From: Bacteroidales bacterium
GTDB taxonomy: Bacteria > Bacillota > Clostridia > Lachnospirales > Lachnospiraceae
NCBI GenBank assembly: GCA_023664535.1
Contig: JAMPFJ010000003.1
Location: 42,320-106,319, forward strand
Reading direction: 5' to 3'
Length of the DNA stretch: 64,000 nt
The notes under the pieces are model-generated. The model did no database searches and was not told the origin of the DNA. It saw nothing but the letters and a program-made list of their open reading frames with translations. A program made the position numbers and the translations under genes. Below, piece after piece: positions 7,050 to 15,711 of the stretch. The number at the start of each line of letters is the position of its first letter. Within the stretch, counting starts at the first letter, position 1.

Positions 7050-9842
7050 TTATCTCGGTACCTCTACCATTTCATAAGCCTCAATCTGGTCGTCCTCTTT
7101 CAAATCATTAAACTCCTCAAGGACGATACCACACTCGAAACCGTTCTTTACTTCTTTCACGTCATCCTTAAAACGCTTAAGGGATGCCAGCGGACCTTCA
7201 TAAATCTGTTCTCCGTCACGGGTTACACGGACGGAGGAAGAACGCCTGATTAAGCCGTCCAGCACAAAGGAGCCCGCAATCGTACCTACTCCGGAAGCCT
7301 TAAAGGTCTGGCGGATTACCAGATGCCCGGTTACTTTTTCCTCGAAAACAGGGTCAAGCATACCCTTCATTGCCGCCTCAATGTCCTCAATCGCATTATA
7401 GATAACCTTATACAGTCTTAAATCGACTTTTTCCCTCTCTGCCACATCCTTTGCCTGTGCATCTGGACGAATGTTAAAGCCGATGATAATTGCGTTGGAA
7501 GCAGATGCCAGAATAACGTCCGACTCATTGATTGCACCGACACCGGCATGGATTACTTTAATCACAACCTCTTCATTGGAAAGCTTTAACAAACTCTGTT
7601 TTACCGCCTCTACGGAGCCCTGGACGTCTGCTTTTACCACCAGGTTTAATTCCTTCACATTCCCCGCCTGAATCTGGGAGAATAAATCATCCAACGACAT
7701 CTTTGCCTTAGTTTCTGCCAACAGCTTTTCCTTATCACAGGCAATATAGGTTTCTGCCATGGAGCGGGCTTCCTTTTCGTTTTTGGTCGCCACAAAAATC
7801 TCACCTGCCGCCGGCACGCCGTTTAATCCAAGAATCTCCACCGGCTGGGAAGGTCCTGCCTCTTTTACATTCTGCCCCTTATCGTTAATCATGGCGCGGA
7901 CTCTTCCGAAAGAGCTTCCCACGGCAATGGAATCTCCGATTTTTAACGTACCCTTCTGTACCAGAACGGTAGCAACCGGACCACGGCCCTTATCCAGTTC
8001 CGCTTCAATCACAATACCCCGGGCTTTCCTGTCCGGATTGGCTTTCAATTCCAATACCTCTGCGGTTAACAGAATCATTTCCAGCAGGTTCTCGATACCT
8101 TCCTTAGTATGTGCAGATACCGGACAAAATACGGTAGAACCGCCCCAGTCTTCTGCAATCAGTTCATATTCCACAAGCTCCTGCTTAACCCGCTCGATAT
8201 TTGCGCTTTCCTTATCTATTTTATTCACGGCAACGATAATTTCAATGCCTGCTGCCTTTGCATGGTTAATTGCCTCAACGGTCTGAGGCATAACGCCGTC
8301 ATCCGCCGCAACAACTAAAATCGCAATATCCGTAGACTGTGCGCCACGCATACGCATAGCCGTAAATGCCTCATGACCCGGTGTATCCAGGAAGGTAATC
8401 TGCTGTCCGTTTGCCTCCACAGTGTACGCACCGATATGCTGTGTAATCCCGCCTGCCTCACCGGAGGTTACCGAGGTTTCACGAATAGCGTCCAAAAGGG
8501 AGGTTTTACCATGGTCGACATGCCCCATAACGCAGACAACCGGAGGACGCTCACGCATTAACGCTTCATCCTCTTCCTCCTCTTTCAGCATTTCTTCAAT
8601 GACATCAACCTTAACCTCTTCCTCTGCAATACAGTTATACTCTAACGCTATTTCCGCCGCCTTTTCAAAATCAAGGTCCGTATTTACCGTCACCATTTCT
8701 CCTGCCAGGAACAGCTTTTTAATCATCTGGGAAACCGGGGTTTTCACTTTGTCCGCTAATTCCTGAACCGTTAATACCTCCGGTAATTCAATGGTGCGGA
8801 TAACCGGCTCTTCCGGCTCCTTCGGTTTTGGCTTTTGAACAGGCTTCTTTACCGGTTTTGTTCCTTTTACGGTAAAATGCTCATCCTTTTTGCTTCTCTT
8901 CTTTCTGCTGTCGCCATCCTCAAATAACGAGCTCTTATCCCGCTCTTTCTTATCCTTATGGCGGTCTGCCCTGTCACGGTCCATTGAAGCGCGGTCCATC
9001 GGTGCCGGAATAGACAGCTTCTCCTCTCTTCGGTCATCCCGTCTTCCTCCGCGGTTTCCACCAAAGTCCCTTCTGTCTCCCTGCGGGCGTCCGTTCCGGT
9101 CTCCCTCTCTGCGGGGACCGCCAAACTCTCTTCTGTCTCCCTGCGGGCGTCCGTTCCGGTCTCCCTCTCTGCGGGGACCGCCAAACTCTCTTCTGTCTCC
9201 CTGCGGGCGGCCATTCCGGTCTCCCTCTCTGCGGGGACCGCCAAACTCTCTTCTGTCCCCCTGCGGACGGCCGTTCCGGTCTCCCTCTCTGCGGGGACCG
9301 CCGAACTCTCTTCTGTCTCCCTGTGGGCGGCCGTTCCGGTCTCCCTCTCTGCGGACTCCACCGGCTTCTCTCCGGTCTCCCTCTCTGCGGACTCCGCCGG
9401 CTTCTCTCCGGTCTCCCTCTCTGCGGATTCCAGCAGCTTCTCTCCGGTCTCCCTCTCTGCGGACTCCGCCGGCTTCTCTTCGGTCTCCTTCTTTGCGGAT
9501 TCCGCCGGCTTCTCTTCGGTCTCCCTCTTTACGGTTATTCTGCTCCCCTTCCCTGCGGTCAGTCTGTGGTCTTGCACTCACTTCCTTTTTCTCCTGGCCC
9601 GTTGTGGAAGCGGCAGCAGAAACCGGCTTTGTCTCTGGCTTTCCGGCTCCCTTTGCCGGCATCTCCGCCTTTTCCGGTGTCTTTTTTCCTGCACAGCGCT
9701 CTCTTATCTTCTTCTCGTCTTCCTCCGATACCGAGCTCATATGATTTTTTACTTCAACACCGCTCTTCTTTAACATTTCAATAATTTCTTTGCTGTCTTT
9801 ATTCAAACTTTTTGCCAATTCATATACTCTTAACTTTGCCAA
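7050..9842 (-). CDS. infB: Translation initiation factor IF-2 with repeat-expanded N-terminus
   Basis: GTPase that places fMet-tRNA on the 30S subunit and promotes subunit joining. Of 930 residues, 1-53 form an IF2_N module ([20 protein letters not shown]). Residues about 95-290 are low-complexity Arg/Gly/Asp/Glu repeats: about six units like [12 protein letters not shown], then five like [20 protein letters not shown]. The rest is the conserved core: a second IF2_N, G1 GHVDHGKT, G3 DTPGHEAF, G4 NKID, and domains II-IV up to [10 protein letters not shown]. The linker is unusually regular. The gene starts directly after ylxQ. Confidence 0.97.
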   Translation of the reverse strand: MAKLRVYELAKSLNKDSKEIIEMLKKSGVEVKNHMSSVSEEDEKKIRERCAGKKTPEKAEMPAKGAGKPETKPVSAAASTTGQEKKEVSARPQTDRREGEQNNRKEGDRREAGGIRKEGDRREAGGVRREGDRREAAGIRREGDRREAGGVRREGDRREAGGVRREGDRNGRPQGDRREFGGPRREGDRNGRPQGDRREFGGPRREGDRNGRPQGDRREFGGPRREGDRNGRPQGDRREFGGPRREGDRNGRPQGDRRDFGGNRGGRRDDRREEKLSIPAPMDRASMDRDRADRHKDKKERDKSSLFEDGDSRKKRSKKDEHFTVKGTKPVKKPVQKPKPKEPEEPVIRTIELPEVLTVQELADKVKTPVSQMIKKLFLAGEMVTVNTDLDFEKAAEIALEYNCIAEEEVKVDVIEEMLKEEEEDEALMRERPPVVCVMGHVDHGKTSLLDAIRETSVTSGEAGGITQHIGAYTVEANGQQITFLDTPGHEAFTAMRMRGAQSTDIAILVVAADDGVMPQTVEAINHAKAAGIEIIVAVNKIDKESANIERVKQELVEYELIAEDWGGSTVFCPVSAHTKEGIENLLEMILLTAEVLELKANPDRKARGIVIEAELDKGRGPVATVLVQKGTLKIGDSIAVGSSFGRVRAMINDKGQNVKEAGPSQPVEILGLNGVPAAGEIFVATKNEKEARSMAETYIACDKEKLLAETKAKMSLDDLFSQIQAGNVKELNLVVKADVQGSVEAVKQSLLKLSNEEVVIKVIHAGVGAINESDVILASASNAIIIGFNIRPDAQAKDVAEREKVDLRLYKVIYNAIEDIEAAMKGMLDPVFEEKVTGHLVIRQTFKASGVGTIAGSFVLDGLIRRSSSVRVTRDGEQIYEGPLASLKRFKDDVKEVKNGFECGIVLEEFNDLKEDDQIEAYEMVEVPR
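9055..9535 (-). repeat. Coding tandem repeats inside infB: 60-bp and 36-bp units
   Basis: Five near-identical 60-bp units occupy about 9055-9355, each encoding a 20-residue Asn/Gly/Arg-rich block. About six 36-bp units occupy about 9350-9535, each encoding a 12-residue block. Several units differ by only one to three bases, which suggests recent expansion by slippage or unequal exchange. All are multiples of three and keep the IF-2 frame open. Confidence 0.93.
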
Positions 9843-10169
9843 TTACTGCACCTCCAGATTTTCACTGCTATTAATGTGTTTTTCAATCGCCCTGGCAAGA
9901 CCTGCATCCGTTACGGCAAGGGATGCACGAAATTCTTTCCCACAAGCGTTCCCTAAAGAATATTTATCCGAAAACACTTTCATCGTAACGTGATAATAGT
10001 TACACATGTTACGGAATTTTTTTTTGGTGTTATCGGAAGCGTCCTCCGCAACCAGAACAATGCCTGCCTTTCCCTCTTTGACTGCTTTTTCGGTAGAAAA
10101 CTCTCCGGTTACGGTTTTTCCTGCCTTTGTTGCAATGCCAAGCATGGATAACGCTTTATTCTGCCTCAA
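9843..10169 (-). CDS. ylxQ: L7Ae-family ribosomal-associated protein YlxQ
   Basis: 108-residue RNA-binding protein of the L7Ae/L30e/S12e/Gadd45 family, which binds kink-turns. The N-terminus NKALSMLGIATKAGKTVTGE and the core GIVLVAEDASDNTKKKF are typical. The start is TTG at 10169, overlapping ylxR by 14 bases, with AAGGAG ten bases upstream; beginning here reproduces the family N-terminus. Encoded between ylxR and infB as in most Firmicutes. Confidence 0.88.
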   Translation of the reverse strand: MRQNKALSMLGIATKAGKTVTGEFSTEKAVKEGKAGIVLVAEDASDNTKKKFRNMCNYYHVTMKVFSDKYSLGNACGKEFRASLAVTDAGLARAIEKHINSSENLEVQ

Positions 10170-10428
10170 TGCCCATCAACTCCTTTTCCAGCTTTTCATA
10201 AATCTCCACATTGATTGACATTTTAAAGGAGCGTTCCAGCCCTTTGGATTTCACGGCCTTTTCAAAGCACCCTCTGTCAAAATGTAAATATGCCCCTCTT
10301 CCGTTTTCTTTTCCGGTGGAATCAAATTTGATTTCCCCCTCCTTCGTCCTAATGATTCTGAGCATATCTTTTTTTGCTATCATGTCACCACAACCGATAC
10401 ATTTCCGAAGCGGTGTTTTTTTTGCCAT
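10156..10428 (-). CDS. rnpM: RNase P modulator RnpM (YlxR, DUF448)
   Basis: 90-residue protein beginning MAKKTPLRKCIGCGDMIAKKDMLRI, the DUF448 signature with the CxGC pair, followed by GRGAYLHFDRGCFEKAVK. The family binds RNase P RNA and modulates its activity in Bacillus (family knowledge). I use the ATG at 10428, with GGAAGTG upstream; the in-frame GTG at 10437 is within that ribosome-binding site. It lies downstream of nusA. Confidence 0.9.
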   Translation of the reverse strand: MAKKTPLRKCIGCGDMIAKKDMLRIIRTKEGEIKFDSTGKENGRGAYLHFDRGCFEKAVKSKGLERSFKMSINVEIYEKLEKELMGIEAE

Positions 10429-10592
10429 TTCTATCACTTCCTATCTTTTACGTCCATTCATCAATGCAACCTCCGGCACTCCTCCGAAGAGCTTTTGTTG
10501 GTTCTTTATTAAAATCTTACGCAAAATCAAACCAAACTATGCCTTTTCAGAGCTTTCACCTTCAAGGATGTTAAATCTTTTTTCCCGGACTA

Positions 10593-11915
10593 CTAATTCT
10601 CTTCCTCTTCATCATATTCCGTATTCTCTCCGCCTGCGTATTCCGCATCCTCTTCATCGGCGTACTCATCATATTCATCTGAATATCCGTCCTCATCAGA
10701 ATAACTGTCGGTATGTTCATCAGCATAGTCATCCCCATATCCGTCGGCATTTTCATCAGCATAATCATCCTCATACCCGTCGGCATAGCCGGAATCCTCT
10801 CCGTAGCCATCGCCATAGTCGTCATATTCATCGCCGCTATACTCATCGTATTCATCGGCATAGTCATCATATCCATAGGCTTCTCTTGCCTGGGATTCAC
10901 TCTTAATATCAATTTTATATCCGGTAAGCCTTGCCGCTAATCTTGCGTTTTGACCTTCCTTACCGATAGCAAGGGACAACTGGTAATCCGGAACCACAAC
11001 CCGGGCGCTCTTTTCTTCCTCGTCCACTTTTACCGACACGACCTTAGAGGGGCTTAACGCATTCTCAATGAAAATGGACGGGTCCTCGCTCCAGGTAATT
11101 ATGTCAATCTTTTCGCCCCGTAAATCATCCACAATGTTATTTACCCGGGTACCGTTCATGCCCACACAGGCACCCACCGGGTCAACATTGGCATCATTCG
11201 ACCATACTGCAATCTTGGAGCGGGAGCCTGCCTCGCGGGAAATGGACTTGATTTCTACCGTCCCGTCGGCGACCTCGGTTACCTCTTTTTCAAAGAGACG
11301 CTTTACTAACTCCGGATGGGTACGGGACACGATAACCTTCGGTCCCCTGTTTGTCTCCTTCACTTCAACAATATACAATTTAATCCGGTCTGTCGGTCTG
11401 TAATGCTCCGACTTCACCTGCTCATTTTCTTTTAACAGCGCATCCATCTTATCATCGAGGCTGATAGAAATATCTCTTCCAATATACCGCTGAACCACAC
11501 CGGTAACCACATCCCTTTCCTTACAGTAAAAATGCTCGTACAGCGCTTTTTTCTCTTCCTCCTTAATTGTCTGAACAATTACGCTTCTCGCCTGCTGTGC
11601 TGCGATACGTCCAAAATTTTTCGGGGTAATCTCAATATTAACCACATCTCCCACAGCGTGCTTTGTACTAATCATCAGCGCCTTTTCCAGGGAAATCTCC
11701 GTTGCCTCATCCACAACCTCATCCACAACGGTTTTCGCTGCGTATACCTCAATGGCACCCGTCTCCCTGTCCATATTTACCGTAATATTATCACTTTTGC
11801 CAAAATCCTTCTTACAGGCATCCAACAGTGATTTTTCAATCGCTTCAATAATAACGTCTCTTGAAATTCCTTTCTCTTTCTCAATCTGCTCTAATGCAAG
11901 CATTAACTCTGACAT
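10593..11915 (-). CDS. nusA: Transcription termination/antitermination factor NusA with acidic tail
   Basis: Binds RNA polymerase and nascent RNA, affecting pausing, termination and rRNA antitermination. Residues 1-125 form the N-terminal polymerase-binding domain, about 130-200 an S1 domain (GVVQRYIGRDISI) and about 200-350 two KH domains (GACVGMNGTRVNNI and LAIGKEGQNARLAARLTG). Residues from about 356 to 440 form a tail almost entirely of Asp, Glu, Tyr, Gly, Ser and Ala (repeats like DDYADE and DEYSGDE). The tail is unlike the AR1/AR2 domains of E. coli NusA and is absent from Bacillus NusA. Good AGGAGG site before ATG 11915. Confidence 0.95.
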   Translation of the reverse strand: MSELMLALEQIEKEKGISRDVIIEAIEKSLLDACKKDFGKSDNITVNMDRETGAIEVYAAKTVVDEVVDEATEISLEKALMISTKHAVGDVVNIEITPKNFGRIAAQQARSVIVQTIKEEEKKALYEHFYCKERDVVTGVVQRYIGRDISISLDDKMDALLKENEQVKSEHYRPTDRIKLYIVEVKETNRGPKVIVSRTHPELVKRLFEKEVTEVADGTVEIKSISREAGSRSKIAVWSNDANVDPVGACVGMNGTRVNNIVDDLRGEKIDIITWSEDPSIFIENALSPSKVVSVKVDEEEKSARVVVPDYQLSLAIGKEGQNARLAARLTGYKIDIKSESQAREAYGYDDYADEYDEYSGDEYDDYGDGYGEDSGYADGYEDDYADENADGYGDDYADEHTDSYSDEDGYSDEYDEYADEEDAEYAGGENTEYDEEEEN

Positions 11916-11961
11916 TTTTCCGATTCCTCCTTTTATTTCTTTATGTTTTTATTCCGTCCTG

Positions 11962-12435
11962 TTAAAACTCAAGGGCAGGCCTTACCAGCGCCAGATTACT
12001 TCGTTCAATCACAAGCTCTGTGTCATCCTCCAATAAAAGGGTGACTGTTTTTTCCCCATATTCTTTTAACTCCGCCTCAAATTCCTTTTCTCCTCCGCTC
12101 TCCAGCGGTTTAAAAAGCTTAATTTCCAGCATTTTTCCCAGATTTCTTGCAAAATCCTTGTCCTTTTTTAACGGACGCAGAAGCCCCGGAGAGCTCACCT
12201 CTAAAATGTAGGGGTCTTTAAATTCCTTATCGTAAACATCTAACTTCGGACTCAGCGCCCGGCTTACCTCAACACAGTCGTCAATGGTAATTCCGCCCTC
12301 TTTATCCGCATAAACCCGAAGATAATAGTTGCTTCCTTCCTTTACATATTCTACATCCACCAGTTCAAAACCATACTCCTCAATAATGGGAAGCACCAGT
12401 TCTTCACAGGCTGATTCAATCTGTTTCTTAGTCAT
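11962..12435 (-). CDS. rimP: Ribosome maturation factor RimP
   Basis: Required for 30S assembly; binds S12. The 157-residue protein reads MTKKQIESACEELVLPIIEEYGFELVDVEYVKEG, the family N-terminus, then GGITIDDCVEVSRALSPKLD and YILEVSSPGLLRPLK. The ATG at 12435 has GGTGG upstream; the longer frame to 12477 would start inside the leader hairpin. First gene of the long rimP-to-ribF operon. Confidence 0.95.
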   Translation of the reverse strand: MTKKQIESACEELVLPIIEEYGFELVDVEYVKEGSNYYLRVYADKEGGITIDDCVEVSRALSPKLDVYDKEFKDPYILEVSSPGLLRPLKKDKDFARNLGKMLEIKLFKPLESGGEKEFEAELKEYGEKTVTLLLEDDTELVIERSNLALVRPALEF

Positions 12436-12480
12436 AAATGACCACCTTTCCCTATGAAATTGTATATTGCCTGACATGTA

Positions 12481-12509
12481 AAGAGAGTGGACTGTCTGCC
12501 CACTCTCTT
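12481..12509 (-). other. Leader hairpin upstream of rimP
   Basis: Perfect 10-bp inverted repeat (12481-12490 with 12500-12509, AAGAGAGTGG/CCACTCTCTT) in the predicted 5' leader of the rimP operon, about +18 to +46. No T-run follows in either direction, so it is not a simple terminator. Confidence 0.5.
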
Positions 12510-12533
12510 ACTAAATCAATATGTTACTATGCC

Positions 12534-12562
12534 AGAATACCACTACCTTCCAAAAAATGCAA
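12534..12562 (-). promoter_or_regulatory. Promoter of the rimP-nusA-infB operon
   Basis: Minus strand TTGCAT (12557-12562), 17-base spacer, TATTCT (12534-12539). Initiation near 12527 would give a leader of about 90 bases holding the hairpin at 12481-12509. Confidence 0.65.
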
Positions 12563-12570
12563 GTATTTTT

Positions 12571-13527
12571 TTATTTCGACATTTCTTCCAATGTCGGATA
12601 GGAGGCAATCGCACCCTGCCGCAGGACGCTTTTTGCACAATACGCATTGGAAAATTCCAACATACGCACTAAAGACTCCTCCGGCAGTGCGTCCAAAGTC
12701 TTGATTTCCTGTAATTCTTCCACCAGATTAAACAGGAAAGAGCCGATAAACGCATCACCGGCGCCTGTGGTATCAACGGCTTTCACTTTCACCCCGTCCG
12801 CTCCGGCAGAGTTTTTTTTCGTATACGCCATGGCTCCTTTTTCCCCCTTGGTATAAAGAATCAGCGAAACATTTCCGGTAAACAGGCTCTTTACCGCCTT
12901 CTCCTCATCTGCCGTTCCGGTGATAAACTCCAATTCCTCGTCGGATACCTTTAACACGTGCGCATACGGAAGAAACTCCCATACCGCCTCCTTAAGCGCC
13001 TTCTCTGATTTCCACAGATTAAACCGCAGGTTCGGGTCAAAGCTGATTATGCAGCCCGCTTCTGCCGCATAGGCAACTGCCTGCTTATGCGCCTGCTTCA
13101 TCGGAGTGTCCCCAAGTGAAACCGAACAAAAATGCAGAGCAGAAGCGCCGTCAAACCATTCCCGTTTAATCTGCTCCGGCTCTAACAGCATATCTGCACT
13201 GGGACTGCGGTAAAAAGAAAATTCCCGATTGCCGTCCTCCTTTAATGCCACAAATGCCAGCGCCGTATTCGCCTTATCCGTGCGGCTGACATAATCGTCA
13301 TGTATATGGTATTGCCTGAAATTATCAATAATTTTATCGCCAAAAGGGTCTTTTCCCAACTGGGTAATCATATAAGATTCCCCGCCCAGCTTAGAATATG
13401 CCCCACATACATTTGCGGGTGCGCCTCCGACAATCGGTGAAAACGCCGGTACCTCCTTAATCGGACTGCCGCTTTTTGTCGGTATCATGTCAATCAGCGC
13501 TTCCCCTATTCCAATTAATTTTCCCAT
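12571..13527 (-). CDS. scrK: PfkB-family sugar kinase, probable fructokinase
   Basis: Cytosolic kinase phosphorylating a hexose, most likely fructose, with ATP. The 318 residues contain the substrate-side PfkB signature GGAPANVCGAYSKLG and the C-terminal catalytic signature DTTGAGDAFIGSFLF, where the Asp of TGAGD is the base. The start ATG at 13527 has GAGGAGG upstream; the longer frame to 13590 runs into the promoter. It stands alone with its own promoter; no sucrose or fructan genes adjoin, so the substrate is inference from family resemblance. Confidence 0.85.
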   Translation of the reverse strand: MGKLIGIGEALIDMIPTKSGSPIKEVPAFSPIVGGAPANVCGAYSKLGGESYMITQLGKDPFGDKIIDNFRQYHIHDDYVSRTDKANTALAFVALKEDGNREFSFYRSPSADMLLEPEQIKREWFDGASALHFCSVSLGDTPMKQAHKQAVAYAAEAGCIISFDPNLRFNLWKSEKALKEAVWEFLPYAHVLKVSDEELEFITGTADEEKAVKSLFTGNVSLILYTKGEKGAMAYTKKNSAGADGVKVKAVDTTGAGDAFIGSFLFNLVEELQEIKTLDALPEESLVRMLEFSNAYCAKSVLRQGAIASYPTLEEMSK

Positions 13528-13561
13528 GCCAAACCTCCTCAAACCTTCGTTATATACGTCT

Positions 13562-13590
13562 ATTATAAAAAAGTTTTCCGCCTGCTGCAA
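13562..13590 (-). promoter_or_regulatory. Promoter of the sugar kinase gene
   Basis: Minus strand TTGCAG (13585-13590), 17-base spacer, TATAAT (13562-13567), about 35 bases upstream of the ATG at 13527. Confidence 0.8.
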
Positions 13591-13602
13591 TCTTTATTTT
13601 AC

Positions 13603-13636
13603 GCAAAAAACCCTCTCTGTATATACAGAAAGGGTT
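13603..13636 (-). terminator. Terminator after rpmF
   Basis: Hairpin AACCCT-x-TCTGTA-TA-TACAGA-x-AGGGTT (13609-13636) followed on the minus strand by six T. It ends the yceD-rpmF transcript and lies just upstream of the sugar kinase promoter. Confidence 0.88.
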
Positions 13637-13650
13637 CTTCCTTTATCATT

Positions 13651-13830
13651 CTATGCCTCGATGATTTCTTTTTTGTTGTAGCTTCCGCACTTCTTGCATA
13701 CTCTGTGAGGAACCATTAACTCTCCACACTTAGAACATTTTACTAAGGTCGGAGCACTCATCTTCCAGTTTGCTCTTCTCTTATCTCTTCTTGCCTTTGA
13801 AGATTTATTCTTTGGACAAATCGCTCCCAT
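13651..13830 (-). CDS. rpmF: 50S ribosomal protein L32
   Basis: Short gene (59 residues): MGAICPKNKSSKARRDKRRANW, then a zinc ribbon KCSKCGE...HRVCKKCGSY with all four cysteines (C+ form), ending KKEIIEA. The ATG at 13830 follows GGAGGTG on the minus strand. It is three bases downstream of yceD, the classic yceD-rpmF pair. Confidence 0.96.
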   Translation of the reverse strand: MGAICPKNKSSKARRDKRRANWKMSAPTLVKCSKCGELMVPHRVCKKCGSYNKKEIIEA

Positions 13831-13833
13831 TCT

Positions 13834-14367
13834 TCACACCTCCTTAAATTGATTGAAGATATCACTAAAAACTGCCATCCTTGGATTCGGAACCGTCTGG
13901 TCACAATCACATGTGCTCTTATTCAGATTGATTCCACATACCTTGCAAATTCCCTTGCAATCTTCCCGGCATAATACACTCATTGGAAGAACAGTATACA
14001 ACTCATCCAAAACGAGCATGTCTATATCCAGAGTACAGTCTTCAATATAACTTATTTCCTCGTATTCCATTGTTTCATCTGCATATGCTTCCTGTTTTTT
14101 CACATTTATGGTTCTTGCGACATGTACATCCTCATCACAAACCACTTTTTCCAGACACCGGCTGCAGGAACGATGCACCGACACCGGAGCAGTAAACTCC
14201 ACCTTCACGACATCCTTCTCTATATGCCTGACTGTCACCATAAATGACGCCTTACCGGAAATTTCAAGAAGCTCTCCCTGAAAAGTTATCTGCCGACCAG
14301 AAAATACCGCTTCCACAACAGTCTCCCTGCCGATTGCAGACAAAACATCATATAAGTTTATTCTCAT
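13834..14367 (-). CDS. yceD: YceD/DUF177 family protein
   Basis: 177-residue protein with the DUF177 features: VHRSCSRCLEKVVCDEDVHV, SYIEDCTLDIDMLVLDELYTVLPMSVLCREDCKGICKVCGINLN. Family members (YceD/Yc43) are needed for 23S rRNA accumulation in bacteria and plants. The conserved Cys pairs CRxxCKGxCxxCG are intact, suggesting metal binding. Paired with rpmF and driven by a near-consensus promoter. Confidence 0.9.
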   Translation of the reverse strand: MRINLYDVLSAIGRETVVEAVFSGRQITFQGELLEISGKASFMVTVRHIEKDVVKVEFTAPVSVHRSCSRCLEKVVCDEDVHVARTINVKKQEAYADETMEYEEISYIEDCTLDIDMLVLDELYTVLPMSVLCREDCKGICKVCGINLNKSTCDCDQTVPNPRMAVFSDIFNQFKEV

Positions 14368-14398
14368 TAAATTTATCTCCTAAACTCACACGTCGATT

Positions 14399-14427
14399 AT
14401 TATACCTATTTTAAATAATCTTGTCAA
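14399..14427 (-). promoter_or_regulatory. Near-consensus promoter of yceD-rpmF
   Basis: Minus strand TTGACA (14422-14427), 17-base spacer and TATAAT (14399-14404): a full consensus sigma-A promoter. Confidence 0.92.
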
Positions 14428-14459
14428 CAATATTTTTGCAAAATTTGAATCAACCGAAT

Positions 14460-15647
14460 CTAAATCAACGCAACCGTTTCTCTGGCAATCGCCAGCTCTT
14501 CATTTGTAGGAATCACATACACATCCACTGCCGAATCCGCCGTAGAAATTTTCTGCTCCTCCCCACGGACTGCATTCGCCTGCTCGTCTATCGTAATTCC
14601 CAGATAGCCCAGATAATCGCAGATGGCTTTTCGCATTTTTATGTTATTTTCTCCGATTCCCGCCGTAAAGGCTATGGCATCCACCCCATTCATTGCCGCG
14701 GCATAAGAACCAATATATTGTGCAGCCCGGTAGGCAAACAAATCAAGCGCTGCCGAAGCCCTTGTATTCCCTTTGCTGCTGGCATCATCCAAATCACGGA
14801 AATCGCTGGATACCCCGGAAATGCCTTCCACGCCGGATTTTTTATTTAAGATGTTAATCACCTCATCCAGCGAGCAGTTAAGCTTTCCCGCTAAAAACTG
14901 TACAACCGCAGGGTCGAGGCTTCCGCTTCTGGTTCCCATAATCAGTCCGTCTAACGGAGTGAAACCCATACTGGTATCCACCGACTGACCGTTCCTTACC
15001 GCAGTAACGGAAGAACCGTTTCCCAGATGGCAGATAATTACCTTTGAATCCTGTCCCTCTTTCCCCAAAAGTGCAATCAGCCTTTTCGACACAAATCTGT
15101 GCGATGTTCCGTGAAACCCATATTTACGAATTTTATATTTCTCATAATATTCATAGGGCAAACCATATAAATAAGCTTTTTGCGGCATTGTCTGATGAAA
15201 TGCGGTATCAAATACTGCCACCATCGGTACCTCGGGCATTAAAGCCCTGCAGGCAGAAATGCCAATCAGATTTGCCGGATTATGCAGCGGCGCCAAATCA
15301 TTGCACTCTTCAATCGCCTGAATCACTTCATCGGTTATCACAACGGAACTGGCAAATTTCTCTCCACCATGGACAATGCGGTGTCCTACCGCATCAATGG
15401 CGGATAAATCCGGAATCACTCCGAAATCTTTGTCAATCAATGCCTCCAGAACATAGGAAACCGCACTTTTGTGCTCCGGCATTTCCACCTCTTTGATTAC
15501 GGCTTCCCTGCCCTCCGGTTTATGGGTCAGCCTCCCGTCAATCCCTATCCGCTCACACAGACCCTTTGCAATTACTTTCTCCGTATCCGCATCTATCAGC
15601 TGATACTTTAAAGACGAGCTTCCGCAATTCACAACAAAAACATTCAT
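14460..15647 (-). CDS. ackA: Acetate kinase
   Basis: Interconverts acetyl-phosphate + ADP and acetate + ATP, the main substrate-level ATP step of fermenters. The 395-residue protein has N-terminal [11 protein letters not shown] (phosphate-binding), [29 protein letters not shown] and [10 protein letters not shown], and the C-terminal [12 protein letters not shown] at 15647 has GGAGG upstream. No phosphotransacetylase gene adjoins within the window. Confidence 0.97.
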   Translation of the reverse strand: MNVFVVNCGSSSLKYQLIDADTEKVIAKGLCERIGIDGRLTHKPEGREAVIKEVEMPEHKSAVSYVLEALIDKDFGVIPDLSAIDAVGHRIVHGGEKFASSVVITDEVIQAIEECNDLAPLHNPANLIGISACRALMPEVPMVAVFDTAFHQTMPQKAYLYGLPYEYYEKYKIRKYGFHGTSHRFVSKRLIALLGKEGQDSKVIICHLGNGSSVTAVRNGQSVDTSMGFTPLDGLIMGTRSGSLDPAVVQFLAGKLNCSLDEVINILNKKSGVEGISGVSSDFRDLDDASSKGNTRASAALDLFAYRAAQYIGSYAAAMNGVDAIAFTAGIGENNIKMRKAICDYLGYLGITIDEQANAVRGEEQKISTADSAVDVYVIPTNEELAIARETVALI

Positions 15648-15711
15648 TTTATATCCTCCATTCCTATATCCGGACAACCTGCAATCCGGACGGTTTTTCT
15701 ATTCCGGCAAA

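Noticed and set aside
9055..9535. CRISPR-like regular repeats
   Set aside because: Units are tandem without unique spacers and lie in frame within infB. No cas genes are present.
8867..9744. Long open frames of 236 and 284 codons on both strands over the infB repeats
   Set aside because: They arise because the repeat units are multiples of three and GC-rich. Their translations are monotonous (RETG/ESAE and RSPSLR repeats) and lack ribosome-binding sites; IF-2 is the real gene.
10571..10912. Met-rich 113-codon frame antiparallel or alternative to the NusA tail
   Set aside because: It is a shadow of the acidic repeat codons in another frame; no ribosome-binding site.
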